40,787 nt of DNA from NCBI GenBank assembly GCA_900317765.1, contig ONID01000005.1:1-40787 (forward strand), in the 5' to 3' direction. The notes beneath the pieces are model-generated. The model was not told the DNA's origin. It did not search any database and saw only the letters and a list, made by a program, of their open reading frames with translations. How positions within the stretch are numbered: position 1 is the first letter of the stretch; each line of letters starts with the position of its first letter. The position numbers and the translations under genes are program-made. Shown here in pieces: positions 22,917 through 30,904 of the stretch. This DNA comes from an uncultured Eubacteriales bacterium. GTDB lineage: Bacteria > Bacillota > Clostridia > Oscillospirales > Acutalibacteraceae.

Positions 22917-24323
22917 ATGGTCAGTATTAAACGTTTAACAGCAGCGCTTATGGTTGTGCTTTTTGCGGCATCATTTGTTCCGCCGATGCAGGCTTATGCA
23001 GCCAGCACCAGCACAACAGAGATACAGGTTTACAATCAGCTTGTAGGTAAGCTCGGATTCAACACTGCTGCGGCAGCAGGTCTTATGGCTAATATCAAGC
23101 ATGAATCCGGATTCAATTGCTCGGGTACCGGCGACGGAAATACCAGCTTCGGTCTTTTCCAGTGGCACGCAGGTCGCAAGAGCAGACTCATCAGCTACTG
23201 CAAAGGAAAGAATCTGAATTACAAAACCGTTGAGGGTCAGCTCAGCTACCTCGAATATGAACTCAAGAAATCCTATAAGAATGTCTACAAGTACCTCAAA
23301 TCAGTTGACAATTCCGCAAGCGGTGCATACAAGGCAGGCTATTATTTCTGCTACAATTATGAAATTCCGGCAAACAGAGGCGTCAAGTCAGGCAACAGAG
23401 GCGCACTTGCCCGCGACACGTACTGGAAGAAGTACAGCAAGTACAACGGTAAGCAGATCTCGGTGAAAGAGAAGGTTTCCACCGGCACCACCACATCCAA
23501 GGTCAAATACACCCGTAAGTTAGAGGTCAAGTCAAACTGCATGAACGGTTCTGATGTCAAGTACATGCAGCAGTGCCTCAAGAAGTTGGGCTACAAGATT
23601 GACGTTGACGGTTGTTACGGCAACGGCACAGCGAATGTCGTCAAGCAGTTCCAGAAGGCAAACGGTCTTAAAGCCGACGGTAAAATCGGCACAGATACAT
23701 GGAAGGCAATCGAAAAGAAGGCTAACGCAGCAAGCACTTCCGCTACAAATGCCGCTGCCATCAAGATCACACAGCAGCCGGCATCTGTCACCACACAGGC
23801 AGGCAAATCCGTCACATTCACCGTCAAGGCAAGCGGCAAAGGTCTGAGCTACCAGTGGTACACCAAGAAGTCCGGTGCTACAAGCTGGACCAAGTGGCCG
23901 GGTCATGATGCAGCTACCGCAAAGGCAACTGCCAATGATTCATGGAACGGCATGCAGGTACGTTGCACCGTCAAGGACAGCAGCGGCAACACTGTCAATT
24001 CCAACACAGTGAAGGTCACCATCTGCGATCCCCTCGAGATCACACAGCAGCCCAAGTCTGTGACCATCAGCTGTTCTGATACCGTCAAGTTCGCTGTCAA
24101 GGCGACAGGCAAGAACCTGAGCTATCAGTGGTATGTCAAGAAGGCAAATTCCGATACATGGGCAAAGTGGCCGGGTCACGATACGGCATCCACTTCCGCT
24201 ATCTCCAACACCAGCTGGAACGGTATGCAGGTAAGATGTGTCGTAACAGACGCCAGCGGAAGCTCTGTCACATCCAAGGCAGCCAAGATCACACTTGTCG
24301 GAGATCAGGTGGCAGTCGGATAA
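22917..24323 (+). CDS. Secreted lysozyme-like protein with peptidoglycan-binding domain and two Ig-like repeats
   Basis: This 468-residue protein has a signal peptide (about residues 1-29, AYA-AS), then a domain like phage tail-tip lysozymes (about 33-180). In that domain NIKHESGFN holds the probable catalytic Glu63, and SFGLFQWHAGRK follows. Next is a peptidoglycan-binding domain of the PG_binding_1 type (about 205-275; VKYMQQCLKKLGY and IGTDTWKAI), then two Ig-like repeats of about 90 residues with YQWY and SWNGMQVRC. It is likely exported to cut or bind wall glycan, of self or of neighbours. There is no LPXTG, S-layer or dockerin motif, so it is held by binding or released. The ATG at 22917 is 10 bases after GGAGG, whereas the ATG at 22908 is only 1 base away. 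Confidence 0.85.
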   Translation: MVSIKRLTAALMVVLFAASFVPPMQAYAASTSTTEIQVYNQLVGKLGFNTAAAAGLMANIKHESGFNCSGTGDGNTSFGLFQWHAGRKSRLISYCKGKNLNYKTVEGQLSYLEYELKKSYKNVYKYLKSVDNSASGAYKAGYYFCYNYEIPANRGVKSGNRGALARDTYWKKYSKYNGKQISVKEKVSTGTTTSKVKYTRKLEVKSNCMNGSDVKYMQQCLKKLGYKIDVDGCYGNGTANVVKQFQKANGLKADGKIGTDTWKAIEKKANAASTSATNAAAIKITQQPASVTTQAGKSVTFTVKASGKGLSYQWYTKKSGATSWTKWPGHDAATAKATANDSWNGMQVRCTVKDSSGNTVNSNTVKVTICDPLEITQQPKSVTISCSDTVKFAVKATGKNLSYQWYVKKANSDTWAKWPGHDTASTSAISNTSWNGMQVRCVVTDASGSSVTSKAAKITLVGDQVAVG

Positions 24324-24340
24324 TCACAAATAACATTCTG

Positions 24341-24382
24341 AGTCGAAGTTTCGGTTATTTCCGTGCTTCGGCTCCTTTTTTG
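24341..24382 (+). terminator. Terminator after the first lysozyme/Ig-like gene
   Basis: AGTCGAAG at 24341-24348 pairs with CTTCGGCT at 24366-24373 (one G-U), with CGG/CCG pairing inside, followed by CCTTTTTTG. Confidence 0.65.
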
Positions 24383-24467
24383 TTATTAATATGCAGTTGG
24401 TGAGATTTTCGGAAAGCGTGAATAAATGCTTTTGATTGTAAATGAAAAGTTAAATTATTTTTCCGTA

Positions 24468-24497
24468 TTGATAAAAATGATTCCGATATGCTATAAT
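24468..24497 (+). promoter_or_regulatory. Promoter of the second lysozyme/Ig-like gene
   Basis: TTGATA at 24468-24473 and TATAAT at 24492-24497 are 18 bases apart, the same spacing as the paralogue's promoter. Confidence 0.75.
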
Positions 24498-24539
24498 GAT
24501 TTCATCACGTTTTCATAAATAAAGTTCGGAGGTTTTATG

Positions 24540-27500
24540 ATGAAATTCAGATTCAGGAGAGTGCTGGCGGCATTGGTATCGTTTTCGATCATTCTTACAA
24601 TGGCGCCGTTCGGATCGGTTTCCGCAGCAGGCTCACTGTCCAATGAGGTTCAGGTCTACAATTATCTTGTGAGCAAGATGGGACTGAATTCGGCAGCGGC
24701 ATGCGGATTGCTGGCAAATGTCAAAGCGGAATCCAACTTTGACCCGCTCGGAGACGGTGACGCCGGGACAAGCTTCGGCTTGTTCCAATGGCATGCTGGC
24801 CGTAAAAACAATCTTATCAGTTACTGCAACAGCAATGGATTGGATTATAAGAGCATTGAGGGACAGATGAAATATCTGGAATATGAACTCAAACAAAGCT
24901 ACAGCGGCGTTTACAATTACATAAAGAGTGTGGAAAACACCGCTGACGGCGCGTATGATGCCGGGTATTACTGGTGCTATCATTACGAGATACCCGCGGA
25001 CAGAGCAATCAAGGCGGACAGAAGAGGCGAGACGGCAAGAAGCGTCTATTGGAAAAAGTACGAGATGTACAAGGGCAAGCCCGTCAAGGAAGAAAACGAG
25101 ATGAATCCTTCCGACTATAAGGTCGCCTACAGCCGTGCTTTGAAGGTGGAGGATGATTATATCATCGGAGCCGATGTTCTTTATATGCAGCTTTGTCTGT
25201 ACGCTTTAGGGTACAATATCGAAGCGGATGGCTGCTATGGACCGATGACTTCCGGAGTGGTCAAGCGTTTTCAGAGCGAACACGGACTTGATGCCGACGG
25301 CGTCTGCGGCACGCAGACATGGAATGCTATCGTAAACGAACTGAACGGAGGTACGCTGAGGATTACCCGTCAGCCGCAGGCTGTCACCGCCGAGATCGGC
25401 GCAAAGGTGACTTTCACTGTCATGGCGGCAGGTTCTTCTCCGACTTATCAGTGGTACCACAAGAAATCCGGCACTTCCGTCTGGACCAAGTGGGACGGAA
25501 AAACTTCGGCAGCCATTTCGGCGACGTCCAACGAGAGCTGGAACGGCATGCAGGTCAGATGTACCGTGACCGACAGCAGCGGAAACACGGTGAATTCCAA
25601 GGCCGTTACCGTGACGATCAATATATCCCTTGCGATTACCCAGCAGCCGCAGTCAGTGACGGTGGCTCCAGGCGAAACAATGAGCTTTGCCGTTGTGGCC
25701 AAGGGCAACGGACTGACTTATCAGTGGTATTACAAAAAGGCGGACGCGTCCGACTGGACCAAGTGGGACGGACATACAACCGCGTTCACCTCGGCGACAG
25801 TCAATGAGAGCTGGAACGGCATGCAGGTCAGATGTACAGTGGCTGACAGCAACGGTAAAAAGGTTAATTCGAGTGCCGCTGCGGTGACGGTAGTCAACCA
25901 GAACGAAATCATTCAGCAGCTTGAAATCACGCAGCATCCCCAATCGGTCACCGCCAATGCAGGCGACACAGTCAAATTCTCTGTGAGAGCTACCGGCAGC
26001 GGACTGAGCTATCAGTGGTATTACAGAAAGGTCGGAGAAAGCTGGACCAAGTGGGAAGGCAAGACAACCGCCGATATTTCCGCGGTGTCCAAAGAGAGCT
26101 GGAGCGGCATGCTGGTAAGATGCATGGTGGCTGACAGTACAGGCTATATGGAAAATTCCGACTCCGCGACGGTGACAATCCGTGTGCCGCTGGCCATTAC
26201 TGAACATCCCCAGTCCGCAACGATCAATGCAGGCGATACGGTGAAGTTTGCGATCAAAGCGAGCGGTGTCGGATTGAGATTCCAGTGGTACTACAAGAAG
26301 GCAGGTGCTTCCGACTGGACCAAGTGGACGGGACACACAACCGCGACCACTTCGGCGACAGCCAATGAGAGCTGGAACGGCATGCAGGTCAGATGTACCG
26401 TGACCGACAGCAGCGGCGGCATGGTCAATTCCAAGGCGGCTACCGTGACCATTTACATTCCGCTTGATATTACGGAACATCCGCAGTCGGTGACTGCACA
26501 GACAGGCGATACGGTGAAGTTTGCGGTCAAAGCAAGCGGCAACGGATTGAGCTACCAGTGGTACTACAGGAAGGCAGGTGCTTCCGAATGGACCAAGTGG
26601 ACAGGGCACACAACCGCGATCACCTCAGCGACAGCCAATGAAAGCTGGAACGGCATGCAGGTCAGGTGTACCGTCACCGACAGCAGCGGCAGCACGGCAA
26701 ATTCCAAGACCGCCACTGTGACAATCAATATTCCGCTCGAAATTCAGGAACACCCGAAGTCGGTGACTGCGCAGACAGGCGATACAGTGAAATTCACTGT
26801 CAAAGCAAGCGGTATCGGACTGAGCTATCAGTGGTATTACAAAAAGACCGGCGCATCGTCCTGGACCAAGTGGACGGGACACACAACCGCGTCCACAACA
26901 GGAACAGCCAATGAGAGCTGGGACGGGATGCAGGTCAGGTGTACTGTCAACGACAGCAAAGGAAGCATAGCCAATTCCAAGGCGGCTACCGTGTCCATAA
27001 ACGTTCCGATTGTGATCACCCAGCAGCCGCAGTCGGTTACCTCCCAAATAGGCGAAAAGGTAAAATTCACTTTAAAGGCAACCGGCATCGGGCTGAGCTA
27101 CCAGTGGTATTACAAAAAGACCGGCGCATCGAACTGGACCAAGTGGACAGGGCATACAACCGCATCCACAACGGGAACAGCCAATGAGAGCTGGGACGGC
27201 ATGCAGGTCAGGTGTACCGTCACCGACAGCAAAGGCGGCACTGCCAATTCGAAGGCGGCGACCGTGACAGTGATGATTCCGCTCAGGATCACGCAGCATC
27301 CGCAGGCGGTCACCGCGATGGCAGGCGACACGGTGAATTTCTCAGTGAAAGCCACCGGCAACGGTCTGAGCTATCAGTGGTATTACAAGAAAGCGGGTTA
27401 TAGCTGGACGAAGTGGCCGGGGCACACAACCGCATCCACCTCAGCGACAGCCAATGAAAGCTGGAACGGCATGCAGGTCAGATGTCTGGTGACGGACCGC

Positions 27501-28646
27501 AGCGGAAATATGGAAACGTCCCAAGCAGCTGCGATTGCCATCAACATTCCCCTTGCGATCACACAACAGCCTAAGTCAGTGACCGCAAACATCGGCGACA
27601 CGGTGAAGTTCTCAGTGAAAGCCAGCGGCAGCGGTCTGAGATATCAGTGGTACTACAAGAAGTCGGGTGCATCATCCTGGACAAAGTGGACGGGACACAC
27701 AACCGCTTCAACCTCCGGAACAGCCAATGAAAGCTGGAACGGGATGCAGGTCAGATGCACCGTCACCGACAGCAGCGGCAGCACCGTCAATTCCAAAGCC
27801 GCGACGGTGACCGCCGTCATTCCTCTGAACATAACACAGCATCCGCAGTCGGTGACAGCGAGCATCGGAGGCACGGTGAAGTTTGCCGTAAAGGCAAGCG
27901 GCAGCGGACTGAGTTATCAGTGGTATGTCAAGAAAGCCGGCGCGTCATCCTGGACGAAGTGGCCGGGACACTCGACCTCGACCACCTCGGCGACAGCCAA
28001 TGAGAGCTGGAACGGCATGCAGGTGAGGTGCACCGTTACCGACGCTGCCGGCAGCACGGTCAATTCCAAAGCCGCGACGGTGACGATCAACCTTCCCCTT
28101 GCCATCACGCAGCATCCGCAGTCCGTCACGGCTGTAGCGGGCGATACGGTGAAGTTTGCCGTAAAGGCAAGCGGCAACGGACTGAGCTATCAGTGGTATT
28201 ATAAAAAAGCCGGCGCATCATCCTGGACAAAGTGGACGGGACACTCGACCGCGACTACCTCTTCCACAGCCAATGAGAGCTGGAACGGGATGCAGGTCAG
28301 ATGCACCGTCACCGACGTCCACGGCAGCACAGCCAATTCCAAAGCCGCGACGGTGACCATCAACGTTCCCTTTGCGATAACGCAGCAGCCTCAGTCGGTT
28401 ATCACGGAGCTGGGGAAAAAGGTGACGTTCTCGGTCAGGGCGAGCGGCAACGGACTGACTTATCAGTGGTATTACAGAAAAGTCGGCTCGTTGAACTGGG
28501 TCAAGTGGGAAGGACATACCACAGCCGTTACCACCGGAACCGCCAACGAGAGCTGGAATGACATGCTGGTCATGTGCATTGTGACAGATAGCAGCGGCAG
28601 TAGAATTAATTCCAATTCCGCCGAGGTGACCGTTATTTTAGGGTAG
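24540..28646 (+). CDS. Large secreted lysozyme-like protein with peptidoglycan-binding domain and twelve Ig-like repeats
   Basis: This 1368-residue paralogue of the previous gene has a signal peptide (about residues 1-30), a phage tail-type lysozyme domain (about 33-185) with VKAESNFDP (probable catalytic Glu64) and SFGLFQWHAGRK, a peptidoglycan-binding domain (about 200-270), then twelve Ig-like repeats of about 90 residues (about 273-1368). Each repeat follows one plan: ITQ(Q/H)PQSVT, then FxVKASGxGLxYQWYYKK, SWTKW, and SWNGMQVRCTVTD. Each keeps the F-strand Cys but lacks the partner B-strand Cys, so no usual Ig disulfide can form. The protein ends right after the last repeat with no anchor. 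The repeats would make a long stalk on, or beyond, the wall. Start: ATG 24540 is 7 bases from CGGAGG; ATG 24537 is the alternative. Confidence 0.87.
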   Translation: MKFRFRRVLAALVSFSIILTMAPFGSVSAAGSLSNEVQVYNYLVSKMGLNSAAACGLLANVKAESNFDPLGDGDAGTSFGLFQWHAGRKNNLISYCNSNGLDYKSIEGQMKYLEYELKQSYSGVYNYIKSVENTADGAYDAGYYWCYHYEIPADRAIKADRRGETARSVYWKKYEMYKGKPVKEENEMNPSDYKVAYSRALKVEDDYIIGADVLYMQLCLYALGYNIEADGCYGPMTSGVVKRFQSEHGLDADGVCGTQTWNAIVNELNGGTLRITRQPQAVTAEIGAKVTFTVMAAGSSPTYQWYHKKSGTSVWTKWDGKTSAAISATSNESWNGMQVRCTVTDSSGNTVNSKAVTVTINISLAITQQPQSVTVAPGETMSFAVVAKGNGLTYQWYYKKADASDWTKWDGHTTAFTSATVNESWNGMQVRCTVADSNGKKVNSSAAAVTVVNQNEIIQQLEITQHPQSVTANAGDTVKFSVRATGSGLSYQWYYRKVGESWTKWEGKTTADISAVSKESWSGMLVRCMVADSTGYMENSDSATVTIRVPLAITEHPQSATINAGDTVKFAIKASGVGLRFQWYYKKAGASDWTKWTGHTTATTSATANESWNGMQVRCTVTDSSGGMVNSKAATVTIYIPLDITEHPQSVTAQTGDTVKFAVKASGNGLSYQWYYRKAGASEWTKWTGHTTAITSATANESWNGMQVRCTVTDSSGSTANSKTATVTINIPLEIQEHPKSVTAQTGDTVKFTVKASGIGLSYQWYYKKTGASSWTKWTGHTTASTTGTANESWDGMQVRCTVNDSKGSIANSKAATVSINVPIVITQQPQSVTSQIGEKVKFTLKATGIGLSYQWYYKKTGASNWTKWTGHTTASTTGTANESWDGMQVRCTVTDSKGGTANSKAATVTVMIPLRITQHPQAVTAMAGDTVNFSVKATGNGLSYQWYYKKAGYSWTKWPGHTTASTSATANESWNGMQVRCLVTDRSGNMETSQAAAIAINIPLAITQQPKSVTANIGDTVKFSVKASGSGLRYQWYYKKSGASSWTKWTGHTTASTSGTANESWNGMQVRCTVTDSSGSTVNSKAATVTAVIPLNITQHPQSVTASIGGTVKFAVKASGSGLSYQWYVKKAGASSWTKWPGHSTSTTSATANESWNGMQVRCTVTDAAGSTVNSKAATVTINLPLAITQHPQSVTAVAGDTVKFAVKASGNGLSYQWYYKKAGASSWTKWTGHSTATTSSTANESWNGMQVRCTVTDVHGSTANSKAATVTINVPFAITQQPQSVITELGKKVTFSVRASGNGLTYQWYYRKVGSLNWVKWEGHTTAVTTGTANESWNDMLVMCIVTDSSGSRINSNSAEVTVILG
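25356..28643 (+). repeat. Twelve ~273-bp tandem repeats encoding Ig-like domains
   Basis: The DNA units are similar enough to read by eye: each holds variants of TATCAGTGGTATTACAA and GAGAGCTGGAACGGCATGCA at about the same phase. Units 4-7 and 9-11 are the most alike. The first, third and last units differ most. Such arrays can change copy number by recombination and may collapse in short-read assembly. Confidence 0.9.
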
Positions 28647-28699
28647 TTCTGTGATTATGAATAATTGACATTTAACCACCAAGATTTATATTATTTTTG

Positions 28700-28728
28700 T
28701 TGACAATACAAAATAATTGTGTTAAAAT
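28700..28728 (+). promoter_or_regulatory. Promoter of the YegP-like gene
   Basis: TTGACA at 28700-28705 and TAAAAT at 28723-28728 are 17 bases apart, about 60 bases ahead of the start. Confidence 0.75.
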
Positions 28729-28789
28729 GACTATGCGGAGTTCTTTGACAATGCAACCATAACGACTTAATTGAAAGGATGTTTACATC

Positions 28790-29158
28790 ATGGGAAAATT
28801 CGTAGTAAAGCGCACCAATACAGGCATTAAATTCGATCTCAAAGCGGGCAACGGTGAAGTGATCGCCACATCTGAGGTCTATACCACCGAAGCCGCCTGC
28901 ATGAAGGGCATCGAGAGCGTTCGCAACAACTGTGTCGGAGAGATCGAAGATCAGACCGTCGAAGAGGTTGTGAAGTTGAAGCACCCCAAGTTTGAAATGT
29001 ATATCGACAAAGCCGGCGAATACCGTTTCAGACTGAAGGCAAGAAACGGTGAGATCATCGCTGTTTCCGAAGGCTACAAGGCAAAGAGCGGCTGTCTCAA
29101 CGGCATCGAAAGCGTCAAGAAGAATGCTCCTGATGCCGAGGTGGTCAAGAAGGACTAA
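28790..29158 (+). CDS. YegP-like protein with two DUF1508 repeats
   Basis: This 122-residue protein is two copies of the small DUF1508/YegP module: about residues 4-45 (FVVKRTNTGIKFDLKAGNGE then ATSEVY and GIESVRNN) and 69-112 (FEMYIDKAGEYRFRLKARNG then AVSEGY and GIESVKKN). The module is common and its function is not established. No signal peptide or membrane helix is present, so it acts in the cytoplasm. AAAGGATG stands before the ATG, and a promoter and a terminator frame the gene, so it is monocistronic and probably well expressed. Confidence 0.88.
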   Translation: MGKFVVKRTNTGIKFDLKAGNGEVIATSEVYTTEAACMKGIESVRNNCVGEIEDQTVEEVVKLKHPKFEMYIDKAGEYRFRLKARNGEIIAVSEGYKAKSGCLNGIESVKKNAPDAEVVKKD

Positions 29159-29185
29159 TTTCTAAGTATTAAAGTAAGAGTGAAT

Positions 29186-29236
29186 AAGCCGTTCCGTGTA
29201 TCTGATGAAGATCAAACGGAGCGGCTTTTTGTTTTG
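29186..29236 (+). terminator. Rho-independent terminator after the YegP-like gene
   Basis: AAGCCGTTCCGT at 29186-29197 pairs with ACGGAGCGGCTT at 29216-29227 (one G-U) around an 18-nt loop, followed by TTTGTTTTG. Confidence 0.88.
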
Positions 29237-29308
29237 TATTCACAAAAGCCGCAAAAATCTTTATATATCATTTTTCATCGTCTTTGTCAGGTTATCAGCT
29301 CAAAACAT

Positions 29309-29337
29309 TTGACATCCGAGGAAAATAATACTATACT
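29309..29337 (+). promoter_or_regulatory. Promoter of the TVP38-like gene and probably the two-component system
   Basis: TTGACA at 29309-29314 and TATACT at 29332-29337 are 17 bases apart, about 58 bases ahead of the ATG at 29395. Confidence 0.75.
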
Positions 29338-29394
29338 CTATACAGATGCTTTTTAGGGTCAACATTTATTTTGAGCAAAGGAAGGGCAAATCAA

Positions 29395-30192
29395 ATGTCA
29401 GAAGAAACAAAAGAATTAGAGTATGCGGAATCAAAAGGCCTGCCTGTATCGGATGAAGAGACGACTCTTCCGGACAACGCGGATGAGCAGAACGTGACTG
29501 CGGCACCGGAAGGGGAAGAACCCGCCGACAATACTGCCGCGGAAAAATCCGACGCCGATGACAAAATCGAACAGTATAAAAAGGCGGGAAACCACGCAGT
29601 CAGCATTATCAGCCGTGTATTTACCGTGCTGCTGATACTTGGATGCGTCGTTCTGGGCATCATCGGCTATCGCAAGGGCGCATTTTCATCGGTGGATGCG
29701 CTGCAGGAATGGATGGACAGCTACGGCATCTGGGCACCGCTGATCTTCATCATTCTTCAGGCAGTGCAGGTCGTCATTCCCATCATTCCGGGAGGCGTGA
29801 CGCTGCTGGGAGGCGTTATCCTTTTTGGTCCCTGGTGGGGATTTGTGTATAACTATCTCGGCATTATCGCCGGTTCCTTTGCGGTGTTCGGCATTTCGCG
29901 CGTATACGGCAAGCCGCTGATGTACAGGCTCTTCAAGCCGGAGTCGATAGAAAAATACGAAAACTGGACCAGCAATCATGGGCGTTTTGCCAAGCTGTTT
30001 GCATTTGCGATATTCATTCCCGGTGCGCCTGACGGACTGATCTGCTATCTCGCGGGAACCACACAGATGACGTGGAAGTTATATTCCCTGATCATTCTGA
30101 TTGCAAAGCCGGCGTCGATTGCCCTGTATAGCGTGCTGTATGGGTTGAGCATTGATTCGCTGTCCAAACTGTTTGAAGCTATGAAAAGGTAA
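29395..30192 (+). CDS. TVP38/TMEM64 (DedA-like, VTT domain) membrane protein
   Basis: This 265-residue protein starts with an acidic, Ala/Glu/Asp-rich cytoplasmic segment (about residues 1-60). Membrane helices and the VTT/SNARE-associated domain follow (about 70-265). The domain marks are PIIPGGVTLLGGVILFGPWWG, with its reentrant Pro/Gly-rich loop, and FIPGAPDGLICYLAGTT. VTT/DedA proteins move lipids between leaflets or help keep membrane potential; in bacteria several act on undecaprenyl phosphate or phospholipid flipping. The ATG at 29395 is about 10 bases after AAAGGAAGG; an in-frame TTG at 29371 has no ribosome site. The response regulator follows 34 bases later with no terminator, so this protein may belong to its operon. 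Confidence 0.87.
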   Translation: MSEETKELEYAESKGLPVSDEETTLPDNADEQNVTAAPEGEEPADNTAAEKSDADDKIEQYKKAGNHAVSIISRVFTVLLILGCVVLGIIGYRKGAFSSVDALQEWMDSYGIWAPLIFIILQAVQVVIPIIPGGVTLLGGVILFGPWWGFVYNYLGIIAGSFAVFGISRVYGKPLMYRLFKPESIEKYENWTSNHGRFAKLFAFAIFIPGAPDGLICYLAGTTQMTWKLYSLIILIAKPASIALYSVLYGLSIDSLSKLFEAMKR

Positions 30193-30226
30193 TTTTGTTT
30201 TTCATTTAGACTGAAGGGTGACGAAA

Positions 30227-30904
30227 ATGTACCGTTTTTTGCTGGTCGAGGACGACAGGAATATCCGTGAGCTGATTGTCAATTATTTTACCAAGAAGGA
30301 AAAGGACGTTTTTGAGGTGGAGATTGCCGCCGACGGGCAGACAGGTCTGGAAAAAGCCTATGAAAATCACTATGACCTGCTGCTGCTCGACGTGATGCTC
30401 CCCGAGCTGGACGGCTTCGAGATTTGCCGCGAGATACGCAGGGAAAGCGACGTGCCCATCATGTTTATCACAGCGCGTGCCGACGAATCGGATATGCTCA
30501 ATGCGTATGCCCTCGGATGCGACGATTATGTCGTCAAGCCCTTTCCGCTGCCGGTGCTGTACGAAAAGGTCAATGCTCTGATCAAGCGTTCCAAGGGTCT
30601 TGTCCGTTCCAAGATTCACCGGGCAGGCAATCTGTCGCTCAACCCGAACAACGGCATGGTTGTTTCCGACGAAAAGGAGATCAAGCTCACCGCAAGAGAG
30701 TATGCCATTCTAAGGGTGCTGCTTGAAAACAAGGGTTGTGTCATCAGCCGTGAACAGCTGCTGGATATGGTCTGGGGTTACAACAACGACACGGATGAAC
30801 GGGTGCTCGACACACACATGCGGAATCTCAGAAAAGCGCTCGGCGACAACGGCAAGCTGATCAAGACAGTCATCCGTCGCGGCTATAAGATTGAGGATCA
30901 GTAA
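30227..30904 (+). CDS. OmpR/PhoB-family response regulator
   Basis: This 225-residue regulator has a receiver domain (about residues 1-118) with the acidic pair in VEDD, phospho-acceptor Asp55 in LLLLDVMLPELDG, and the Lys of VKPFPLP. A winged helix DNA-binding domain follows (about 128-225; LTAREYAILRVLL, then DTHMRNLRKAL and TVIRRGYKIE). It is phosphorylated by the kinase next to it. The ATG at 30227 is 8 bases after GAAGGG; a GTG at 30218 overlaps that site and is rejected. The stop codon touches the kinase start. The best candidate target in the window is the region before 32774, with three TTCAGAT direct repeats. Confidence 0.95.
   Translation: MYRFLLVEDDRNIRELIVNYFTKKEKDVFEVEIAADGQTGLEKAYENHYDLLLLDVMLPELDGFEICREIRRESDVPIMFITARADESDMLNAYALGCDDYVVKPFPLPVLYEKVNALIKRSKGLVRSKIHRAGNLSLNPNNGMVVSDEKEIKLTAREYAILRVLLENKGCVISREQLLDMVWGYNNDTDERVLDTHMRNLRKALGDNGKLIKTVIRRGYKIEDQ

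Noticed and set aside
25356-28643. CRISPR-like regular repeats
   Set aside because: The period is about 273 bp, the repeats are coding and translate to Ig-like domains.
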